From Phoronis australis (lineage: Eukaryota > Phoronida > Phoronidae): a stretch of DNA of 64,000 nucleotides. The notes beneath the pieces were generated by a model. That model was not told the DNA's origin and ran no database searches. It worked only from the letters and a program-made list of their open reading frames with translations. Location: assembly GCA_002633005.1 (NCBI GenBank), contig NMRA01000111.1, forward strand, positions 276,866 through 340,865, read 5' to 3'. Positions within the stretch are counted from its first letter, which is position 1. Every line of letters begins with the position of its first letter. Of the stretch, positions 38,601-47,900 are shown one piece after another. The translations under genes were made by a program, and so were the position numbers.

Positions 38601-38845
38601 AACTATAACACTGATTCAAGGTGATATTTTCATCGTTTAAGACTGTCGCAGGCGACGCCGAACTGTATGACATCAAATCATATCAGTTTTCACACCAAAA
38701 CTGGCATTCGTATGAGATTATGAACGGAGATATAGTGCATTCAGGCTGCAAAAACGCTGAAGAATATAGAAATCATATGAAGGCTGGGTGTCGACCAGAC
38801 AGATTTTTACAAGTTCAAAGTGCCTGCACTTGCATTATCTGCTAA
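23415..38845 (+). CDS. PAN/apple-like multi-module secreted protein (partial gene model)
   Basis: Coding exons are 23415-23657, 25462-25692, 29053-29295 and 30360-30587, each a complete phase 1-1 module. They are followed by a phase-1 terminal exon, either 38652-38845 or 41001-41293. Each module has the pattern CGDC.GND.W..Y...V.LEECA..C......C.AFMFY...CYPK...C..., ending NVFY. This resembles PAN/apple domains, disulfide-rich extracellular folds that bind proteins or carbohydrates. No signal-peptide exon was found, so the 5' end is missing; it may lie upstream of 23415 or have been disturbed by the inverted repeat. Phase 1-1 symmetry lets modules duplicate without frame loss, and modules 1 and 3 are near-identical. 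It is unresolved whether all exons belong to one transcript. The family call rests on pattern reading, so another small Cys-rich family is possible. Confidence 0.6.
23884..24037. repeat. MITE copy B in the intron after PAN exon 1
   Basis: Ends ACAGTAACGCTAGGACC and GATCCTAGCGTTGTTG, with the internal block shared with 10237-10392. The paralogous intron after the exon at 29053 lacks it, so that intron shows the empty site. Confidence 0.75.
24038..25461. other. Intron between PAN exons 1 and 2
   Basis: The first 80 bp align with the intron after the exon at 29053; the rest shows no recognised feature. Confidence 0.45.
25462..25692 (+). CDS. PAN-like module exon 2
   Basis: 77 codons, phase 1-1 (gttgcag / gtaagt). 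It codes GDAELNDYESLPGDCPGND, LEDCASLCSHSSLCKAFMFF and ECYPKSQSC, ending NPKNVFYRK. It is more diverged than modules 1 and 3, and its start GDAELND resembles that of the exon at 38652. Confidence 0.8.
25693..26627. other. Intron DNA up to the right arm
   Basis: AT-rich, no exon or repeat family recognised. Confidence 0.4.
26628..28922 (-). repeat. Right arm of the 2.29-kb inverted repeat
   Basis: Reverse complement of 20272-22565, 2295 bp against 2294. It lies in the interval between PAN exons 2 and 3. The two arms enclose 4.06 kb holding PAN exons 1 and 2. Confidence 0.9.
28889..28910. repeat. 22-bp perfect palindrome, right arm copy
   Basis: The same self-complementary sequence as 20284-20305, again 12 bp from the outer edge of the arm. 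Confidence 0.9.
29053..29295 (+). CDS. PAN-like module exon 3
   Basis: 81 codons, phase 1-1 (tttgtag / gtaag). It differs from exon 1 by only about ten residues (for example SLEECARRCSNDQRC). The flanking introns are also alike, pointing to a recent segmental duplication. Confidence 0.82.
29296..30359. other. Intron between PAN exons 3 and 4
   Basis: The first 350 bp are paralogous to the intron after exon 1 (shared CCCAGGGTCTAA, ACTTCGCACTTGATGAC and CTGATTTCTAGTCTAT-type blocks). No exon was seen in the remainder. Confidence 0.5.
30360..30587 (+). CDS. PAN-like module exon 4
   Basis: 76 codons, phase 1-1 (cttctttag / gtacgt). It codes CGDCGGNDIWSIYANSVS, LEECARRCNGDPQCKAFMFY and CYPKDETC, ending TNPKNVFYG. 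Confidence 0.82.
30588..32024. other. Presumed intron, no feature seen
   Basis: AT-rich sequence without recognised exons or repeats up to the minisatellite-ended element. Confidence 0.4.
32025..32902 (+). mobile_element. Minisatellite-ended element, copy 1
   Basis: The left end is rich in CTCGACCC/CACGACCC units and the right end in the reverse GGGTCGAGG/GGTCGTGGG units, followed by TTTTAGAACAATCCC. The interior is shared with 35016-35903 and, reversed, with 51980-52758 (for example TTCGACGTTACATGGAGTAT). No coding capacity; open frames rich in Gly/Arg here are products of the repeat. Confidence 0.75.
32903..33730. other. No feature seen
   Basis: AT-rich, no exon or known repeat recognised. 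Confidence 0.4.
33731..33863. repeat. Palindromic MITE (CACTTGACTGACTTCGC arms)
   Basis: The left arm (CACTTGACTGACTTCGC.., CGAAGACATCCGATTGGTT) and right arm (GACCAATCAGATGTCTTTG.., GCAAAGTCAGTCAAGTG) are imperfect reverse complements across about 130 bp. Confidence 0.7.
33864..35015. other. No feature seen
   Basis: AT-rich stretch without recognised exon or repeat. Confidence 0.4.
35016..35903 (+). mobile_element. Minisatellite-ended element, copy 2 (best preserved ends)
   Basis: Terminal inverted repeats CGGATTGTTCTGAAACCCCC and GGGGGTTTCAGTACAATCCG enclose about 890 bp. The CTCGACCC/CACGACCC arrays lie just inside each end, with an N at 35076 in the left array. The interior matches copy 1. 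Confidence 0.8.
35904..37019. other. No feature seen
   Basis: AT-rich stretch without recognised exon or repeat. Confidence 0.4.
37020..37760 (+). mobile_element. THAP-domain transposon 5' fragment, copy A
   Basis: About 640-740 bp homologous to 61885-62660, including TAGCCTCTTCGAGCGC, TATGACATCATCG and the THAP start codon region, then a shared non-coding stretch (GTGTCATT.AAAGCT, GCGCGCTCTT). It looks like the promoter end and first exon of a P-element-like family. Confidence 0.6.
37250..37420 (+). pseudogene. Decayed THAP zinc-finger N-terminus, copy A
   Basis: It opens MPRCVVYGCSKAAM, the typical C2CH THAP start (MP..C...GC), but soon loses frame; stops interrupt the part matching the W.RFV....DW region. 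The THAP family binds DNA in P-element transposases and derived host genes. Not expected to be functional. Confidence 0.55.
37761..38651. other. No feature seen
   Basis: AT-rich stretch up to the terminal PAN-gene exon; no exon or repeat recognised. Confidence 0.4.
38652..38845 (+). CDS. Candidate terminal exon of the PAN-like gene (variant 1)
   Basis: It begins after ctgtcgcag in phase 1, compatible with the donor of exon 4, and codes GDAELYDIKSYQFSHQNWHS, then a Cys-containing stretch ending SACTCIIC before TAA. The first residues echo PAN exon 2 (GDAELND), but no PAN cysteine pattern follows. Family unknown; it may be a degenerate module or a distinct C-terminal tail. Confidence 0.45.
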
Positions 38846-39446
38846 ATTTCAAGTTCACTCTAGCAAGCAGTCAGCAAAATGTGAGTCAATGGACCAACGC
38901 CTAGCATGCTTTCTATCAAAACAGACTCGAAAATCGAGCAATAGGTATTCATAGCCAAAAGACGTAGCCCAAAATTCTAAATTTCCAGGCAGTCCAGCCG
39001 GCGCCATTTTATATTGGAATTTAGGGGAGGTAAATTCAGCCGGGGCCACCTTAAAGTCAGTCAAGCTTCAGATCTTAAATTTAGCAAGCACGAGTTGTTG
39101 CTCTAGTTCAAAAACGCGAAGGCAAGAAGGTATGCATGAAGATTAAAATAATTTATTATCGAATGAATTCCAAGAAAAACGACGAAGAAGTCATTTAAGG
39201 CCACTTTCCATAACAAATCATATTGACAAACAACTTTGCCTACAGACGCCTTTTTAATTTCCTGTTTTAAAATGTTGAACTTTTGATCTAATTTTCTAAA
39301 AAAAACTCCTGTCAGGCCCATTCCTTCAGAGTGTGTGTGTTAAGTGAGTGAATGGGAATGTACAGAGCACACCTGCGACGAGGTAGGTGAACCCAATGAC
39401 ACGCGTCAGCTAGACGACACTCATTTCACTGTGACCAAGACCAAGG
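38846..39446. other. No feature seen
   Basis: No exon or poly(A) signal close to the stop at 38845 was noticed. Confidence 0.35.
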
Positions 39447-39694
39447 TACAGGAGGCAGTGTGGCCTTGTGTGATAAGTGCCCGCTTTCTTTACTTGAGGC
39501 CGTGGGTTCGAGTTCCACTGGGCCAAACTGCAAAACCCTTGAGTCCGGTTTCTAGCTCCTCAGCTTGGTTTTGACTATATATTAATAAAGCATGAAATTG
39601 GTCCCAGGTGGTCAGTGCAATTGGCCCACATGCGCGGCTTGTGCACATCTGCTACAATGTGTTTCAGACCGCCTGCAATTATTTAAAAAAACAC
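39447..39694 (+). repeat. tRNA-derived SINE, near full length
   Basis: It starts GGAGGCAGTGTGGCCTTG, with A-box-like GTGTGATAAGTGCC and B box GTGGGTTCGAGTTCCAC, and ends TCAGACCGCCTGCAATTATT followed by an A-run. It is the best copy for defining the family; the other copies are at 2145 and 14733. Confidence 0.85.
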
Positions 39695-40505
39695 GGTAGG
39701 TTGAAATTGGCCCTTTCCAATTTATCATTACTAGAAGTTCTTTTTCCTTTTAGTCTAAGATAAGCACAACAGGGACAATATTAATAAAAAATCTTACAAC
39801 CAGCGCAGCTTCTGAAAACTTCATGACTCAGAAGTACAACAAAATTAGACCTCACATTTCACTCCTGCATAAAGAGCATCGTGAGACAAAAGGAGAAAAA
39901 GAATTGAAAGCAAAAAGTCATCACGTTGTAACAACCTTGAACTGAAGGTTTAGTTCATTGGCTATTTCTAAAGATGTATACTCTCATTAAATTATGAATA
40001 TGCAAATGAAGTACTAATTTATAAACATCCCGGGTTCTCCAGTGTGCCGGAAACTATCCGAGAACCAGTTACTATTACAATCCCGAGAAAGTCTCGTCTT
40101 GTGACACTATTTTTATGAAAATGAATGTGGTAATATTTCATCATAGCGGACGAACACTCGATGCCAGCCACCGACGACTGTAGTCTGGCTACTCGGCCGA
40201 CACTCATCACGGTGACCACAACGAAAGCTTTCGTTCTGTAAATTCATTTTGTTGTCACCTTGGACAATATTCAACATCATAGGCCTACCATTTTGCGTCT
40301 CTGGTAGTGCAAATTTTGTACACACTTTTCGTCCACATTTCTTAGGACGACATGGGAATCTCTGGGAAACCCCCACAGTATTTTCATTACCCTAATGAAA
40401 CAAGGCAAAGTTTTTAATATTTTTTATTTTACTATCACAAAACGATAGCGCAATATTTGGAATTACTTTGTTTTTATATATGTTCAGATTCGTTCAAAAG
40501 TGTAT
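39695..40505. other. No feature seen
   Basis: No exon or repeat family recognised. Confidence 0.35.
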
Positions 40506-40773
40506 AACAGCTTATTATTTAAAATGACTTATTCTTATTAAAATGACATAGGCAAAAAATTGAATTTCGGACCTCAAAAGCGAGGCTGCCTATATTAATA
40601 TGGAGCGCCCCGCTCTCTGACCCCTTTCGGCGAGGCCCCTATATTAATATAGAAGGCCTCGCTTTTGAGGCCCTCTATATTAATATAGGCGGCCTCGCTT
40701 TTGAGGCCTGAAACTCAATTTTTTGTCTATGTCATTTTAATAAGAATAAGTCATTTTAAATAATAAGCTGTTG
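40506..40773. repeat. Long palindromic MITE with about 97-bp arms
   Basis: AACAGCTTATTATTTAAAAT...CCTCAAAAGCGAGGC..CCTATATTAATAT at the left is mirrored by the right end (ATATTAATATAGGC...AATAAGCTGTT). The middle repeats GGCCTCGCTTTTGAGG and CTATATTAATATAG blocks, which are themselves palindromic. Confidence 0.85.
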
Positions 40774-41000
40774 TATCGGTTGTGTTTTTTGTTGTTTAAA
40801 AACCTCAATTTATTTACAAATTGCTTATTTTCTTGATTATACTTGAACACACAGTTCTCCAGGAAGTCCCTTGCTACAAATATAAAAATTCACGATTTTA
40901 ATGAGACAGCGCATCTTCAGCTTGTTTATGCATATGTCTTCCTAAACATGCATACCTTATCAGATGATTGCTGTTGAACATTTTCTCTCATTTTTCGCAG

Positions 41001-41293
41001 TCGTCACCAATCCCCCCTATGCGGTTGAAATTCCAAGTCGCTCTGGTAGTTACTATATCTCAAAATTGTCATCGATCATATTTGGACCAAGCAGACCGCA
41101 TGAACTCGTAAAGTCCCAGCTACTCGTTAGAGCGAACATCCACAGCCACTGTGGGATAACACCCGGTGTACCCAATTCAGTTACTATTGGCATGATGAGT
41201 GCTAGTGACCACAGTCACGAATGGCAATTTACCGACGGTGTTCACACTAGTCTTTTAATATGTTTCGTGTTTGTTCAATGCCATAAAATGTGA
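41001..41293 (+). CDS. Candidate terminal exon (variant 2), function unknown
   Basis: It begins after tttttcgcag in phase 1, so it too can follow the PAN modules. It codes VTNPPYAVEIPSRSGSYYIS, a middle part with HSHCGITPGVPNSVTIGM, and ends CHKM before TGA. No family recognised. A poly(A) signal follows 184 bp after the stop. It could be an alternative 3' exon of the PAN gene or part of another gene. Confidence 0.4.
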
Positions 41294-41476
41294 TGTCAAT
41301 GGCTTTTACCCCTGCGCAATTAACGAAGCAAACATTCTTTGCCACGATGTAAAGCTAAAACGCAATCTCTATGTACTGTTTTGATATACTGACAGTATTT
41401 GAAAAACAGAAACCAGATGCGATTTGTACTTCCGAATTCAGTGAATTTTAGAATGTGGGCACTGCAGTTACAAACG

Positions 41477-41482
41477 AATAAA
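41477..41482 (+). terminator. Poly(A) signal after the variant 2 terminal exon
   Basis: AATAAA, 184 bp after the TGA at 41293 and about 370 bp from the end of the converging ShKT gene. Confidence 0.45.
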
Positions 41483-41850
41483 CAAATATTATGCACAGTT
41501 AATAATTAGTGTTGATCAACTGGTTTAATTTAGGGAGATGTGCCGTCTTTGACCTGGTTTTGACGTACGTCTGAAATAGCAGACTTCAAATCTGTCAAAT
41601 TTCAAAATTTCGGGAGTGCGAATCGTGAACCAAAATCCTCACACTCCACTTGGAAACAAACCTGAGTTACAAGCTGAGCTCACTTGCACACGTGAATAGT
41701 TGTCCATCTGGGCCTTTGTCCCATGATGCTGACAACAATTTTGCAAGACATAACATAATGACAAGAGCAGTTTTCTATAGAAAGTAACAAAACACAAGGT
41801 TTAGTTTTTACAGCAGCTGGTATTGAAAGAGAAACAAACTTACAGGCAGG

Positions 41851-41960
41851 TTAGCAGTACCCACAATACTTGGCACAGTTGTACCTTCCCCAAGGCTCGT
41901 ATCGACCGACACAGGCGGCTCGAGTGAATATGTGGCAGTCAGTGCGCTTATTCTCACAGC
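41851..41960 (-). CDS. ShKT module exon, C-terminal, with stop
   Basis: After tttacag it codes CENKRTDC, RAACVGRYEPWGRYNC and AKYCGYC, then TAA directly after the last cysteine. The protein therefore ends with the module. Confidence 0.88.
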
Positions 41961-44900
41961 CTGTAAAATATTTCACTGAAAGCTACATTTCGCCCTGTTT
42001 AGCTAGCGAAAAACTAAAATATCTAATTACACATTTTACTTTCATTAAACCTGTCTCAAACTATTCATCCACGCACGATAGGGCTCCATTTCCTTTACCA
42101 ACAAGAACCCCAGAGCCATCTGCAGGTCGAAAAGCACGTCAAATTTTCAGCTAGGTGGTTGTTTTACGTTTCCGAGAACATGCCTTAAAAGTAACAGCTG
42201 ATCAAATATTGTTGCTACATCGTGCTGTACTAACAATCGTACGGTACTTGAAAAATAACTCCTGTAATACCTAGAGGGCAGCAACAGCACAGAATGTCTG
42301 ACTTAAACCTCAATGTTGCATTTCACCCGTTAAGCAGTCAATGTTGGATTCTGAAACGGTCCGATTTGGTATTAAACATCCCCTCACTCATCTTATTTTG
42401 AATTACTCTCGAATGAACCTGCAACTCAAGTCAAAGTCAATGCGAAATTTCATTTTCGAATTCGCCCTTTTAGACTTGGCCAACCTAGTAAAGCATTTTA
42501 TTTACTTGCTGATTGTCTCGACTGTTTTGTTGGTAACGGAAATATAATCCTATCATGGTAGGAATATTATAGGAACGACTTTATGTGGGTAAATGTCCCT
42601 TATTATTCGATTTTTGATTTCAGCAAAACAAAGGAAATGTAAATTAAAATCGCACAATTGAAATTGGTGGTTTGGAATTAAAAACATTTTTCTGGCCCTG
42701 TGCATGTCATTTTAAAACATCAAAAGCTGACTTACGAGTGCAAGTACAGAATCCACAGTATTTAGCACATATGTACTTGGCCAAAGGTGCGAAGTCGACA
42801 CACACGGACTTAGTGTACAGAGCGCAGTTGTCCAGCTTGTCTTCACATACTACATAGAAGAATAACATCGTAAACTTTAGCATATTTACTGTCGTGTAAC
42901 TTTAGGGGTGTATCGCGGGTGCCATAAATGTGCAAAACTCTTGTCACCTCTACTACTATTCCCTTGATTCAGGCAGCGGAGCTCGTACCTGTCCGTCTCC
43001 AATTGTCCTAAGGTCAAGATTCGTTTTGTTACGGTCCAGTTTGGGGGAAAGTTGATTCTATTTCGGCCATGCTTTGAAGATATAATTTGAAAGGTTGAGG
43101 TTCTGGGTTCCTTTATACACTGCCTGTCTCAAAATGTTTTCTTTAAACATGGCCAGGTAGCCCAGTTTCTAGTGACTGGGGACATATCATACTCAAGGTT
43201 CTCAAACTTAACACCCCCAGAGTTTAAATTCAGTTTCCGTGAATCCGATACTGCGCCCACGCGTATTGTAAGGTTACGTACACCATAGTCTCCTGCACAG
43301 ACCTTCTAGATTGGTTACACCATAGACTATAGTGCATGGACCTCCAACTCTGTAAATTTTCAATGGTCGAAATCTGTGACGTCACTATTTACAAGCACAA
43401 GCGACACCTGACAGACATAACACACTTTACTTCCGGCAAGTACGCCGTCTGCCATACGGGACACTAAAGTGCAAGCATTCTCCGTCACAATACACTAACC
43501 AGAAGCTGCGTCATGTTTAGAGGGTGGCGCCTCCTCTAGGATATTTCGCAAGAAAATGTCGGAGTTGCGAATCTTGTCTATAATCTATGGTTACACCTTG
43601 TTTTGAGAGTGAGTTTATGAACAGTCACGTGCTCTGCATGCACGTGCAAGGCAAGCAAGTCAGTTTTGGAGAATGAAAAGTTAGCCCGCACGCATTGAAT
43701 ACGTCGAGCGCAATACGGCCATGCAGGGTGGGGGAGACGTGCCCCCAAAAGTTTGCAGGCATCTAGGTTAAACCGTAACAGCCGTGATAGGACCGTGGAC
43801 AGTCGAGGATAGAAAAACTCCGAATACGGATAACAGAAAATGCAAGAGAATATTTAGCATGGTTTTCCCTTTGAGTGCCCTGGCCAGGACATTGTTGTTA
43901 GGGTCTCTGTCATTGCATAGAGGGCCCAATGTTGAAATCAATTTTCTCTTTTTCCTTTTTTGTGAAATCGTACAACCAGCTTTCATGTTGAGGAAGAGCA
44001 CTTTTTGCAGGTCACGCGACGATGAAATGAATTGTCAGCTCTTTTTCAAGCTTAATGATTTTAACCTTTCATCTTAAGGTGTCCCATTTCAGACGGGACC
44101 CTCTTTCGGTGGAGCGGTTTGAGGGAATTGTCCCTTAGTCTCTCTATACATGTAATAAATCGGACACTGCCAAGTATTCACAAGGGGACAGATGAGATTC
44201 CAAATTCATCAAAAACACGAGAGTCGTGCACAGCACAGCAGTATCAAGACATTCGACTCAAACAACAAAAAATGTGAAATTTACAATAGGATTGACCGCC
44301 ATCGAAAAGGTGGAATTTTAAAGAACGTGAATCCCACTATTTGAGAATTACACAAAAGAACTATTTCCGATGGTTAGTTATATTAAATGTTTTCCTTAGT
44401 ATCACAAGAACAGTATTTCTTTTGAAGACCGTTACTACTGTAGGAGTTGTTTTTAATGAATTTGCAGGAAATAGAGAGAACTCGCCGAATGAAAACCTTG
44501 GACTCCTTGACGAAAAGCCCGACTATACGTGCAGTCTTTAAAAGACATCAATTAACTTTGTCCCTTTCAAAGACATGTAGGACTGGCCATGTACTAATGT
44601 TGAGCTTATCATTACAATAAACACTGATTTTTGGTTCGATTGAGAAGGATTTTCACAACAAAGTAAAGGCTACACGTGCTAACAGTGGTAATATTACAGT
44701 GGCGGATCTAGGATATCACAAGGGGGGGCAGCATTTGCGCAAACTGAACCACGATTGTAGATGCGCATAGCACCGAATGGGGGGAGGTCGAGAGGGGGGT
44801 TTGCCCCCCCCTCCCGCCCAGGAAATTTTTCTGTTTTTACCTCTAAAATCAAGCATTTTCCGTGATTCCTGAAGTATTATCCAAGAAAAAAGGCAAGAAA

Positions 44901-47900
44901 AAACGGAGAACGTGTCAAACAGGAAAAACTGCAAGTACCAAAGACTCGAACTTACGACCTGGCGGATAAAGCGCGCGTGCGTTACCACTACACCACCACA
45001 ATTTAGCTACTAAACTCATACTAGGAGACCTACTTGTTTATGGTCCACAGCGTTTGCGCGCGAAACCTACTTCTTTTTGTAATGCTTATTACACGTTTTA
45101 TATTTTGTGCCATCAATTCTTAACAAATTTGTCGTATTTAAAATAGTCTTCAAATGCCCAAAAGACCAAATCCGTTTTTCGTGTTGGCAATAATGACGGG
45201 ATTGCATTGGGAATCGTCTTAGGATAAGGTTTGACAAAGAGAGTATTGCGAGTTTCTGAGTGATTCACTAAGGCTTCGATCAAAATTCACATCTTACCAG
45301 CAGCTTCTGTTTTTTCATCGATACTCAGGTTCCATTTTCTTTAAAAAATGAAGTAAATTTTCTTCATTGCACAGTGGAGCTGACGACGGAAACGGAGTCG
45401 TAGTGCGCAGCGCCACGGCCGGTCGCCTGGGATATCGCGGGAGAGCCGATACTTAGCCATAGTTACGTCACGAATGCGCCGTGTTCCGAATTTGACACTT
45501 GAAACTGGATTTGAGCCCCCCCAACACTAAAACTGCACACATTTAAATCTTTTTTCATCCGTATAATTTTAATTACCAGGGTTAATTAATAAACTCAACA
45601 TTTGCCTACGCTCTTACTGTTTAATTTTTGCTTTGAGCAGCCAAATAGGCTTTTTTGGACATATGAGGGAAAACACAACACGACTAAATACAACATGAGT
45701 GGATCGATAAATGGAAGAAAATACGTCAACTTTGGTCGTTGAGAAAAGGCCAACACGTAAGTGCAACCTTAATAGAAAACCGTATCAAGAAAAAATCTGA
45801 TTCTACCGTAAGATGTCGCTGCAACTAAATCTATCGTGATACAGAGTGCGAAAGGGCAAAATCATTGGCGTGTTTCATTTTCGAGTGAGCAAGACGTGGG
45901 GGTCAGTCTTCAAGACAAAGTGAAGGAAATTTTTTTAAAAGTCAATCGGGTCTGTACCCGGGTATTTCGTGGCAAAGGCTTTGATTATAGTAGAGGCAAC
46001 ATTCGTGGACGTGGTTGGAGATTCAACCCGTGTCAGCGTCTATATTGACGTTCACAGCCTCAGCAGACCTCTTACAAGAAGTCGTCTTTAGAAAGAGGAG
46101 GCTGAACTGCCCAGGGTACGAATTTTTAGTTCAGGTTATGAGTGTGGTTTTCCAGAAGCTGGTGGTCACGTAGCTGATTATATATTTTAATGATATAGTG
46201 TTATTTCTGGTGTTGATATTTTGTCATGCATCAAAGAAATTCGTTTAGATTTTATGTATAATCCTACAAAGGTTAAGGCAACTGTTCCCGTTTTATGTTC
46301 TCAAGCGAAGACCAAGGCATTGCAGCAGATAAGTTTCGCATAAATGTATAATTTTGGGATCGTTTAAGAGGGTCTGTAACAACAAAATCGCGGCTATGTA
46401 TACTGTTCCTCGTTCGATTAGGACAAAGTGCAATGTTTCTGAGGAGTCGCGTGATGTATGCAAACTTTGCAAAGCAAAGAAAAACAAAAATGTTTGTCGC
46501 AGAGTGGCATACTTGGTGAAAAATACCCCGGGAAAATGTAATTGTTGTCAGTTGGGTATAATGGTAAATATTCTAACTTACATTTCGTTGTGGTAGTAAG
46601 AGGGATTGTAGCTGAAACATAAGAAGATCAAACCAATAAAAGTGTCCTATATGGGAAACGCCCTAGAGTTTAACAACTATTTATTATATTAACATCTGTT
46701 TTATTGTTTCATATCAAAATAGAAGCTGCGACACGACGATACGAAGTATCCTGATCAATACTCAGTGTGCAAGGCCTTTTTAGCAGGTCTCGCGAGAGTG
46801 CTGGCGATAACTCGGATTTTACGAGGCAATGACGATTGTTCGAAGATTTATGCTACGCGTATGACTTCCTGGAGTACTGCAAATGGTAGTCGTACGGTCT
46901 GGGATAACAATGTCAAGACGAATTGAAGCACAGTCATATTGAAAAAATTAACGAATACCACGTGTAAAGGTCTTTTGAGGTGGAGAATGTCCACAAGAGT
47001 TTTAAAATATCAAAGTCGGATCCCGACGGTTTCTCTGTGGAATTCTGAAATATTTTGGGGTTACCTGTCAGTTTTTAATAAGGTTGTTTAATGGGAATTT
47101 TCGACACGGGGCTTTACCAAGTATTTAACACCAGGAGAGTCATTTCTGTCCTCCCCAAGGGCAATAAACCAAAAGAAAATTTGGGCAACTGGAGACCCCT
47201 GCTTCCTTAATAAAATTTCAAAATATTATCGGGCTGTTTCGCTCAACGTTTGAAGAATGTAATAGAATTTTCTTTACGTGAAAATTTATCCCAAAACGCA
47301 GTTAGAGATTTTTGGTTACTCATCTACTTTTATTTCTATGCCAAATTAACTCGAAAATGTAATGTATATATATAAAATATAACAGTCGTATTCGTCTATC
47401 TTACGGTACGCAAAAACGAGAAGTTTAAATGAAAAATCCTAACAGCGTTGTTGAGGTTGATAAATATATACTAAATTTTCAAGAACTCGCATTACTGAGT
47501 TGAAATTAAGTAGATTTGCCAAAGCCGAGAAAAAACCGGAAAACGTAGCGAGTCTTCAAAATCTAAAGGTTATCGTTTCATTATTCAGTGAAAATTTGTT
47601 TTTGGTGAACATAACATATACATGCATTAAACATGTTCGCTATTTCAACATTCACTCTGAACTGGCAGTGCTTAATTCTCACTAAAAGATTTTAATTTTC
47701 CTGTCTTGTAATCGAGTCAAGTGAGATCAAGGCGGGGTCTAACTTAAAAGTATTACACTTCACCCCACTTATTGTGTCAACAGCGTACATGGCAAGAGAA
47801 GAGTCAGCAACCCTTATGGTGCTGAGGGAACTAATGTCTCAAACAAAATTACACATATTATTGGAGCTGATAGTACTGCACATCAAGTCTTATCGAGTTC

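Noticed and set aside
44943-44997. Possible tRNA gene on the minus strand
   Set aside because: A and B boxes fit but the acceptor stem does not pair and the anticodon would be TTA; more likely a SINE head or pseudogene.
45298-45306. Possible 9-nt micro-exon (AAGCTGCTG) between AG and gtaagat, minus strand
   Set aside because: Too short to tell from chance and unlike the 30-nt linker family.
46354-46596. Cys/Lys-rich plus-strand ORF (CKLCKAKKNKNVC)
   Set aside because: Could be part of a transposon, but no family could be named and it overlaps a minus-strand micro-exon, so no feature was assigned.
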